Assembly (NCBI GenBank): GCA_021849615.1
Contig: JAJZSQ010000004.1
Span: forward strand, 1 to 64,000
Length of the DNA stretch: 64,000 nt
Origin: Pseudomonadota bacterium
GTDB lineage: Bacteria > Pseudomonadota > Gammaproteobacteria > Steroidobacterales > Steroidobacteraceae
Direction of reading: 5' to 3'
Under the pieces are notes generated by a model. It worked only from the letters and a program-made list of their open reading frames with translations, did not search any database and was not told the DNA's origin. Made by a program: the position numbers and the translations under genes. This document shows, piece by piece, positions 52,380-59,233 of the stretch. The stretch's first letter is position 1, and each line of letters starts with the position of its first letter.

Positions 52380-52398
52380 AATATCGTCAGACGATATT
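52380..52398. promoter_or_regulatory. Putative operator upstream of nirK-like gene
   Basis: AATATCGTC-A-GACGATATT, 9-bp arms with 1-nt spacer. Confidence 0.6.
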
Positions 52399-52456
52399 TA
52401 TGAGGGTGCGACGTCCGCGGCAGCCGCTGGCGCAGCCCCCTCCGGGAGCGTAGTCG

Positions 52457-53515
52457 ATGAACGAGCAGAGGATCGATGGGCAGGGCGGCGGACTGACCCG
52501 CCGGGATTTCCTCACCGCGGCCGGCGCGGGGGCGGCTTTGGCCGGAGTGGCGAGCAGCGTCGTGTCGCCGGCGCGGGCCGATGGGCTGATCCACACGGCC
52601 ACGGTCGCCGCTGATCCCGGTGCGCTGCCGCCGCCGATCCGGCGCAACCACCCCGTCCACCACGACGTGACACTCGAGGCGCGCGAGGTGCGCGCGCGGC
52701 TCGACGACGGCAGCGAGTTCGGCTTCATGACCTGGAACGGACAGGTGCCGGGCCCGCTGATTCGCGTCCGGCAGGGGGATACCGTGACGCTCACCGTGCG
52801 CAGCGCCTCGACCAACATGCGGCCGCATTGCTTGGACGTGCATGCAGTGTACGGCAGCGGCGGCGGAGCGCTGGCGACGATGGTGCCGCCGGGCGGTACG
52901 GCCCGCGAGTTCTTCCAGTGCCGCTATCCCGGGGCATTCATCTACCACTGTGCCGTTGCCAACATGGACGAGCACATCAGCCGCGGGATGTTCGGCATGA
53001 TCCTGGTGGAGCCGCAGGCGGGTCTGGCGCCGGTGAGCCGGGAGTTCTATCTGGGACAGCACGAGTTGTATACGCGCGAGCCGTTCGGCTCGAGCGGGCT
53101 GTTGCATTTCGACTATGCGAGTATGGTGCGCGAGCAGCCGAACTTCGTGCTGTTCAACGGCCGAGTCCGGGGCTTGACTGCGGCGGGCATCGGCCCGATG
53201 CGCGCGCAGGTCGGCGAGACGGTGCGGATTTTCATGGTGAACGGTGGCCCGAATCTGAGCTCGAGCTTCCATCCCATCGGCAACGTCTGGCGACGCTGCT
53301 GGCCGCAGGGAGCGCTCGCCAATGCGCCGCTCGAATACGTGCAGACACAACCGGTGGCGCCGGGCAGCTGCTTCGTCGGAGAGATGGAGCTGCCGCTCGC
53401 GCAGTCGATCAAGCTGGTCGATCACGCACTCTCGCGGGTGGCGCGCCAGGGACTGCTCGCGGAAATCGTCGTCGCCGGCGCGCCGGCACCCGGCCTGTTC
53501 CACGCGATCGGCTGA
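52457..53515 (+). CDS. nirK: Tat-exported copper-containing nitrite reductase (AniA/NirK-like)
   Basis: Tat motif TRRDFL; Cu ligand pattern PHCLDVH...YHCAVANMDEHISRGMFGMILVEP...SSFHPIG...LVDHAL, resembling AniA. Confidence 0.85.
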   Translation: MNEQRIDGQGGGLTRRDFLTAAGAGAALAGVASSVVSPARADGLIHTATVAADPGALPPPIRRNHPVHHDVTLEAREVRARLDDGSEFGFMTWNGQVPGPLIRVRQGDTVTLTVRSASTNMRPHCLDVHAVYGSGGGALATMVPPGGTAREFFQCRYPGAFIYHCAVANMDEHISRGMFGMILVEPQAGLAPVSREFYLGQHELYTREPFGSSGLLHFDYASMVREQPNFVLFNGRVRGLTAAGIGPMRAQVGETVRIFMVNGGPNLSSSFHPIGNVWRRCWPQGALANAPLEYVQTQPVAPGSCFVGEMELPLAQSIKLVDHALSRVARQGLLAEIVVAGAPAPGLFHAIG

Positions 53516-53591
53516 GGCGCTGCGGCCAGGCTGTCGCTGCCGCGCGGTGGCGGCTCATCATGGCGTGCCCGCCGCTGCGCGAAGGACGCCC

Positions 53592-54131
53592 ATGACTGCT
53601 CTGCCCGAAGGCGTGATGATCCGTGCAGCCGCCGTCGGTGACATGCCGGCGGCTGTACTCATTTATCGCCACTACGTACTGGAGAGCACGGCCAGTTTCG
53701 AGCTGACCCCGCCCGATGGCCGCGAGATGCAGGGGCGCTTCGCGGGTATCCGAGGCGCGGGGCTGCCGTACCTGATAACGGCCGTCGGCCCGGAGGTTGT
53801 CGGCTACGCGTATGCGGGTACTTACCGCGCGCGGCCTACCTACCGGTACACGGTGGAGAATTCGGTGTATCTCGCTCGAGCCTGGTGCGGGCTCGGCATC
53901 GGTCGCGCGCTGCTCGATTCCCTGATCGAGCGCTGCGAGGCCGGCCCGTGGCGGCAGATGATTGCGGTGATCGGCGATACCGCCAACACCGCTTCCATTG
54001 CGCTGCACCGGCGCTGTGGCTTCGAGCCGGTCGGCACCCTGAAGTCGGTGGGTTACAAGTTCGGCCGCTGGGTCGACTCGGTGCTGATGCAGCGTGCCCT
54101 CGGTCCCGGCGATCGCAGCGCCCCGCGCTGA
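53592..54131 (+). CDS. GNAT N-acetyltransferase (phosphinothricin acetyltransferase-like)
   Basis: MIRAAAVGDMPAAVLIYRHYVLESTASFE...YTVENSVYLARAWCGLGIGRALLDSLI...ALHRRCGFEPVGTLKSVGYKFGRWVDSVLMQR. Confidence 0.9.
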   Translation: MTALPEGVMIRAAAVGDMPAAVLIYRHYVLESTASFELTPPDGREMQGRFAGIRGAGLPYLITAVGPEVVGYAYAGTYRARPTYRYTVENSVYLARAWCGLGIGRALLDSLIERCEAGPWRQMIAVIGDTANTASIALHRRCGFEPVGTLKSVGYKFGRWVDSVLMQRALGPGDRSAPR

Positions 54132-54149
54132 GCCCTCAGCGCGGGGCGC
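54118..54149. terminator. Shared bidirectional hairpin of convergent GNAT and HxlR genes
   Basis: GCGCCCCGCGCTGAG-cc-CTCAGCGCGGGGCGC, 15-bp perfect arms containing both stop codons. Confidence 0.75.
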
Positions 54150-54507
54150 GTGCGCCAGCGCGCGTTTTGGGTGCCGAGCGCACCAGCCGGGTGCCGACGC
54201 GCACCATCGCGTCGATCACCGGAACGAGCTCCCGCCCGAGCGGGGTCAGCGCATAGGCGACCGAGGGCGGGGAGGTCGGGGACACTTCGCGCACGACCAC
54301 CCGCTTGGCCTCGAGTTCGCGCAGCCGTGCGCTCAGCATTTTCGCCGAGATGCCCGCGACGTCCTTGTGCAGTGCGGTGAAGCGGCGCGGGCCGCCGCTC
54401 AGCTGCCAGATCAGGTTCGGCGTCCAGGCCCCGCCGAGCAGCCGCATGCACGCGCCCATCGGGCAGCGCGTCGGATCGTCCGCAACGGTGTCGGTTGAGT
54501 CGGTCAC
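54136..54507 (-). CDS. HxlR-family transcriptional regulator
   Basis: RCPMGACMRLLGGAWTPNLIWQLSGGPRRFTALHKDVAGISAKMLSARLRELEAKRVVVREV...PSVAYALTPLGREL; GTG start inferred. Confidence 0.9.
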   Translation of the reverse strand: MTDSTDTVADDPTRCPMGACMRLLGGAWTPNLIWQLSGGPRRFTALHKDVAGISAKMLSARLRELEAKRVVVREVSPTSPPSVAYALTPLGRELVPVIDAMVRVGTRLVRSAPKTRAGARAPR

Positions 54508-54627
54508 ATCGATGTTCCCACCCGAATGATACTGCGTTTTATTGGTTACGGAAAGTAATGTGATATACAATAGTAACTTCGGAGCCGGCGTGCTCCGGCG
54601 GATTGTGATTTTCAACGGGAGATTGAG

Positions 54628-55236
54628 ATGAAATTGTTCTATTCCAGCGGCGCCTGCTCGCTCTCGCCGCACATCGTGGCCCGGGAGGCCGGCATCACGC
54701 TCGAACTGCAGAGCGTGGATCTGAAGAGCAAGACGATGAAGGTCGAGGGCGACTTTCTGGCGGTCAACCCCAAGGGTTACGTGCCGGTGCTGCAGCTCGA
54801 CAACGGCGAGCTGCTCACCGAAGGGGTCGCGATCATCCAGTATCTGGCCGATCTGAAGCCCGAGGCGCATCTGGCCCCGCCGCCGGCGTCCTTCGAGCGC
54901 TACCGGCTGCAGGAGATGCTCACCTTCATCAACTCCGAGCTGCACAAAAGCTACTCGCCGCTGTTCAATCCGGCGACGCCGGCGGAGACGCGTGCCGATC
55001 GCGAGGCGTATCTGCGCCGCCGCTACGGCTTCATCGAGCAGCAGCTCACCGGGCGTCAGTACCTGTTCGGCGACAGGTTCACGGTGGCCGATGCCTACCT
55101 GTTCACGGTCACGAACTGGGCCCGACCGCTCAAGTTTGATCTCGGGGCGTTCCCGAACCTGCTGGCGTTCCAGGAGCGCGTGGCTGCCCGTCCGGGCGTG
55201 CAGGCTGCGATGCGTGCCGAGGGGCTCATCAAGTGA
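54628..55236 (+). CDS. gstA: Glutathione S-transferase (beta class, GstA-like)
   Basis: MKLFYSSGACSLSPHIVAREAGITLELQSVDLKSK...FLAVNPKGYVPVLQLDNGELLTEGVAIIQYLAD. Confidence 0.93.
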   Translation: MKLFYSSGACSLSPHIVAREAGITLELQSVDLKSKTMKVEGDFLAVNPKGYVPVLQLDNGELLTEGVAIIQYLADLKPEAHLAPPPASFERYRLQEMLTFINSELHKSYSPLFNPATPAETRADREAYLRRRYGFIEQQLTGRQYLFGDRFTVADAYLFTVTNWARPLKFDLGAFPNLLAFQERVAARPGVQAAMRAEGLIK

Positions 55237-55241
55237 GACGA

Positions 55242-55285
55242 GGGTGCCGGCCGCACGCGGGTGTCCTCCCGCGCGGCCGGCACCC
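55242..55285. terminator. Bidirectional hairpin between gst and convergent esterase
   Basis: GGGTGCCGGCCG-ca-CGCGGG-tgtcct-CCCGCG-CGGCCGGCACCC, 18 bp with a 2-nt bulge. Confidence 0.7.
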
Positions 55286-55293
55286 GTGTGTGC

Positions 55294-56919
55294 TCAGTAC
55301 AGTTGCGCGACTCCGCCGGCGGCGAGGTACGCCTGCAGGGCGCGCAAGACGCGCGGCGGCAGGATCGGCTGTGGGGCCGGGTGTGCCCCGAGGCGCATGA
55401 TGCGCATGCGGCCGGGGGTGAGTACAGGCCAGTGCGCGAGTCCGGCACCGTTGGGATTGCCGGTGGCGATGAAATTCACCCAGTAATGCAACATGTGCCG
55501 CGAGATGGCGTAGTCGAGCGGTGTGAAGTGCCGCGGCGTCGGCGCGTTCAGGGTGCCGAAGACGTAGGGAATCTCCGAGGAGTGAAACACCCGCCAGCGG
55601 CTGGCGTGCGGCCCGGGCTCCCGGTGCGTCCAGAGGTAGGCATACACCGGGGCGTGCGAGTGTGCCTGGTGCAGACGGCCCCAGTGATAGATCGCAGCCA
55701 GTCCGACGTCACGTCGCACGGCGCGCAGCGCCCGGACCCGGGCGTGAGGACCGTGCGCCGGGAACAGGCGAGCGAAGCGCGCCGCGAGCGCACCAAATCG
55801 CCGCTGCAGGCGGGCGCTCCAGGCGGCGCGGGTGAGCGTCACGGGGTTGTCACGAAATCCCGTGTTCTCATCGGCATTCATGCCGATCAGCACCGGGATG
55901 GGCGCGAACCGGCCGGCGGCGAGCAGCTGCTCGGGCGAGGCCGGCAGCAGCCGGCCGTCGACGCTCGGCATGATGAGCGGACTCGTCATTGGTGCTGCAG
56001 TGGTGCTGAGCGCTGCCGGTGGCAGTGCTCGCAGCGCGGCAGGGGTGCGCGCCCCTTTGGCATCCGCAAAGCGCGTCCCGGCGTGCTCGGCGGCGGCCAG
56101 CGTCGGCATGTGCATCGGGGAGTTCGGCAAGCGGGAGTTCGGCAGGCCGCTTTCGGCGATCGCGCGCTCGAACAGCCCGCGCGCCAGTGGCGAGGCGAGC
56201 AGGTCCTGCACGGCGATGGCCCCGGCCGACTGGCCGGCGAGCGTGACCTCGTGCGGATTGCCGCCGAACGCACCGATGTTGCGGCGCACCCAGTGCAGCG
56301 CGGCGAGGATGTCCTGCAGCCCCCAGTTGCCGGGCGGCTCATGCCGGCGCCGCGCTTCGGCGGCCAGTGCCGGATCGGTTAGAAAGCCGAACACCCCGAG
56401 CCGGTAATTGAGGGTGACGACGATGATGCCGTGCGCAGCGAGGTGCTCACCGTCGTAGATCGGGACCGAGCCGGAGCCGGCGATGAACGCCCCGCCGGGG
56501 ATCCAGACCATCACCGGCAGCGGGTGCGCCGGGTGCGCCGGCGCCCACACGTTCAGATACAGGCAGTTCTCGCTGAGCGCACCGTGCACGCCGTATTCGT
56601 TCGACCACGGACCGAAGCCGTGCGGCGAGAGCGTCTGCAGGCAGCTCGGCGCGAAGTGCTGTGCAGGGCGGACACCCCTCCAGGGGCGCACCGGCTGCGG
56701 TGCGCGCCAGCGGTTCGCGCCGGTCGGGGGCGCTGCATAGGGCACCCCGAGAAACGCCACCGTATGCCCCGTACGCACACCCTCGAGCAGTCCTTGCGTG
56801 ACGCGCACGCGGGGAGGGGTACCCCCGGTCGCCGCCTCACCGCGCGTACCGCACCCCAAGGCGAGGACACAGAGCACAGCGGCTCCGAAGCGCAAACGGG
56901 TGCTCGAGCGCGTGCCCAT
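55294..56919 (-). CDS. Type B carboxylesterase (exported)
   Basis: GVPYAAPPTGANRWRAPQPVRPW...SENCLYLNVWAP...VTLAGQSAGAIAVQDLLASP; signal/lipoprotein-like N-terminus. Confidence 0.92.
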   Translation of the reverse strand: MGTRSSTRLRFGAAVLCVLALGCGTRGEAATGGTPPRVRVTQGLLEGVRTGHTVAFLGVPYAAPPTGANRWRAPQPVRPWRGVRPAQHFAPSCLQTLSPHGFGPWSNEYGVHGALSENCLYLNVWAPAHPAHPLPVMVWIPGGAFIAGSGSVPIYDGEHLAAHGIIVVTLNYRLGVFGFLTDPALAAEARRRHEPPGNWGLQDILAALHWVRRNIGAFGGNPHEVTLAGQSAGAIAVQDLLASPLARGLFERAIAESGLPNSRLPNSPMHMPTLAAAEHAGTRFADAKGARTPAALRALPPAALSTTAAPMTSPLIMPSVDGRLLPASPEQLLAAGRFAPIPVLIGMNADENTGFRDNPVTLTRAAWSARLQRRFGALAARFARLFPAHGPHARVRALRAVRRDVGLAAIYHWGRLHQAHSHAPVYAYLWTHREPGPHASRWRVFHSSEIPYVFGTLNAPTPRHFTPLDYAISRHMLHYWVNFIATGNPNGAGLAHWPVLTPGRMRIMRLGAHPAPQPILPPRVLRALQAYLAAGGVAQLY

Positions 56920-59069
56920 CAGTGCACCGCGCCGGCCAGTGTCAGCCGGTAGATGTCGATGCTGATCGGCGCGACGCGCAGCGGGTTCGCCGGTCCGGTC
57001 AGGCGGTGTTCGCGGACCTGGACCTGGGGCGTGTGCCCGATGCGGTTCGCCGCCTGCAGTCCCGGACCGGTCATTTCCCAATAATGCCCGCCGGCGAGAA
57101 GCCGTGCACCGGTGAGGTTCAGCGCCAGCCGCTGGGTGTGGGCGGTGGCGTTGACCACGGCCACGATCAGGTGCCGGCGATCGGACGTGAGCGCTGCCTC
57201 GACGTCGAGCGGATAGGTCGGGCTGCCGGCACTCTGCGGCCGGATACCGGGCACCAGCTGCTGGCGTGGTGCGGGCGGCGGTGCGTCGCCGCCGACCGGG
57301 ACCGGCAGCAGGCCCGGACCGAAGTGCTCGCCGTAGAGTTTGAAGAGCAGGCCGGTCGTGTTCAGTGCCGCGCGCGTGCGCGTGAAGTCCATCGTCGAGA
57401 CGCCCATGGTGAAGGCTGACATGCGCAGGAAGTCGGTGTGCCTGAGCATCTCGTTGAGAACCATGGCATAGGCGAGCGCGAGCTTCAGATTCGGCGGGGC
57501 CCCGGTGTACGCGTACTCGTCGATCGACATGAAGATGCCGGCACGGCGCATGGCCGGAAAGCGCCGCTCGTAGGCCTGCCACTCCTGGGCCTTCAGCCGC
57601 ACGCGCTGCGCCGGGGCCCGCACCCACTGCAGCACCGATTCGTGCGCCGGGACGTAACCGGGCTCCATGTGATCGATGCGCAGGCCGGCCCGCGCCCGGG
57701 CCAGATCGAAATGCATGCCCGCGCGCGCATACCAGTGTTCGGTAATCCCGCGGAACTCGCCCCAGGAGTGCTTCAGGTACGCGCACGTCCAGTCCTCGTG
57801 CGAGCACAGCGCGATCTGGTCACTGGGATGGCCGAGCTTGCGGGCGATGCCCTCGACGGTCATCTCATCGGGCATGGCACCGGAGGCGAGCAGCACGATG
57901 TGCGGATCGGCGTGCAGCATCACGTGGGCGAACTCGTTGTTCTTCCACACATAATCCTTCAGCGACGTGTGGCCGAGTTCCCACGGGCCGTAGGGCTCGT
58001 TGCCGATGTTCCAGAACTTCACGTCGTAGGGGCGCGGATGCCCGTTGCGCGCACGCAGCGCGCCGAGCCGGGTGCTCGCCGGTGCATTTAGGTACTTCAC
58101 TTCGGCCGCCGCCGAATGGGCATCGCCGAAGCCGGCGTTGACGGTGACGTACGGGGCGACGTGCAGCAGCCGGCAGAGCGTCATGAACTCATCGAGACCG
58201 ACGTCGTTCGACTGCACCGCGTTCCAGGCGTGATCGAGGTACGGAGCGCGCGTGTCGCGATTGCCGACCGAGGCGTACCAATTGAAGTCGGAGATGAAAT
58301 TGCCGCCGGGCAGCCGCCAGAAGCCGGAGTGCAACTGACGCAGCACGTCGATGCTGTCGCGCCGGAAGCCCTCGATATTGTCGGCCGGCATGAGCGAGAC
58401 CGTGCCGATGTGCACGCTGCCGCGTCCCGTGGCGCGTACCGAGAAGCTCGTCGCGCCGCTGTTGGCGCCGGCGGTGAAGGCAAACCGGTAGCGGCGGTAG
58501 TGCTCCGTGAGTGCGCCCAGATGCACGCTGCTCGCGGCGTGCTTGCCGGGACCCCAACGCAGTCGCACCGTGACGTGCGCATCAGGCGCGCCGCGCAGGT
58601 AGATGTATCCGGTGTACCGTTTGCCGGCGAGCACCGCGAGACCCCGCTGCCGGATGCCCCGCACGGTGTCACCGGCGAGTGCGATGCGCGCGCTGTGCGC
58701 GCCGACGAAGGGGTGCCGTGGATCCATCGTCACTGATTCGGGCGCACCGATCGGATGCCAGTGGCGCAGCACGAAGACGCGGGCGAACCCGCTGACCGGT
58801 TTGGCCGGCAGCGCGCCGGCGGGGCGGATCGGCTCGAAGAACTTGCGGTCATCGAGCATCTGCGCCCAGAGGCTGCGGTACACGAGCTGGCCGAGGTTCT
58901 CGATGAACATGCCGTATTCGTAACGGCTCACCGGACGGGCCGGGCGTTCCACGGCGATCTGCGCGACGATGGGTTGTGCTGCGCTCGCGGCCTCGGCGCG
59001 GGTCCAACCGCCCGCAGCGCACACAGTCAGCACGGCCGTCGAGGCCAGGATGGGCAACCGGATCCGCAT
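56919..59069 (-). CDS. GH51-type alpha-L-arabinofuranosidase (exported)
   Basis: VSRYEYGMFIENLGQLVYRSLWAQMLDDRKFF; KFWNIGNEPYGPWELG acid/base region; FMSIDEYAY nucleophile region; TGATG overlap with esterase. Confidence 0.85.
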   Translation of the reverse strand: MRIRLPILASTAVLTVCAAGGWTRAEAASAAQPIVAQIAVERPARPVSRYEYGMFIENLGQLVYRSLWAQMLDDRKFFEPIRPAGALPAKPVSGFARVFVLRHWHPIGAPESVTMDPRHPFVGAHSARIALAGDTVRGIRQRGLAVLAGKRYTGYIYLRGAPDAHVTVRLRWGPGKHAASSVHLGALTEHYRRYRFAFTAGANSGATSFSVRATGRGSVHIGTVSLMPADNIEGFRRDSIDVLRQLHSGFWRLPGGNFISDFNWYASVGNRDTRAPYLDHAWNAVQSNDVGLDEFMTLCRLLHVAPYVTVNAGFGDAHSAAAEVKYLNAPASTRLGALRARNGHPRPYDVKFWNIGNEPYGPWELGHTSLKDYVWKNNEFAHVMLHADPHIVLLASGAMPDEMTVEGIARKLGHPSDQIALCSHEDWTCAYLKHSWGEFRGITEHWYARAGMHFDLARARAGLRIDHMEPGYVPAHESVLQWVRAPAQRVRLKAQEWQAYERRFPAMRRAGIFMSIDEYAYTGAPPNLKLALAYAMVLNEMLRHTDFLRMSAFTMGVSTMDFTRTRAALNTTGLLFKLYGEHFGPGLLPVPVGGDAPPPAPRQQLVPGIRPQSAGSPTYPLDVEAALTSDRRHLIVAVVNATAHTQRLALNLTGARLLAGGHYWEMTGPGLQAANRIGHTPQVQVREHRLTGPANPLRVAPISIDIYRLTLAGAVH

Positions 59070-59160
59070 GCTTTCCCCCTCTGCGCCTCGTCCTTTGGTG
59101 GGCGGGGACGTATCGCGCTTGACAGTTCGAGATTAACTCGGACAATACCAGCAATCATAA

Positions 59161-59174
59161 GATAGCGCTACCAT
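59161..59174. promoter_or_regulatory. Xyl-box/LacI-family-like operator between GH51 and GH3 genes
   Basis: GATAGCGCTACCAT (reverse ATGGTAGCGCTATC) with TAGCGCTA core, downstream of a TTGACA -35-like element at 59119-59124. Confidence 0.55.
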
Positions 59175-59233
59175 ACTCACGGGCGGGTCATCGTGCCGGC
59201 CCGGCGAGAACCAACGAGGGGTCCGGATCGATC

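Noticed and set aside
54628-55236. GST as the missing maleylacetoacetate isomerase
   Set aside because: N-terminal YSSGACSLSPHI pattern fits beta-class GstA rather than zeta class; distant from hmgA-fahA.
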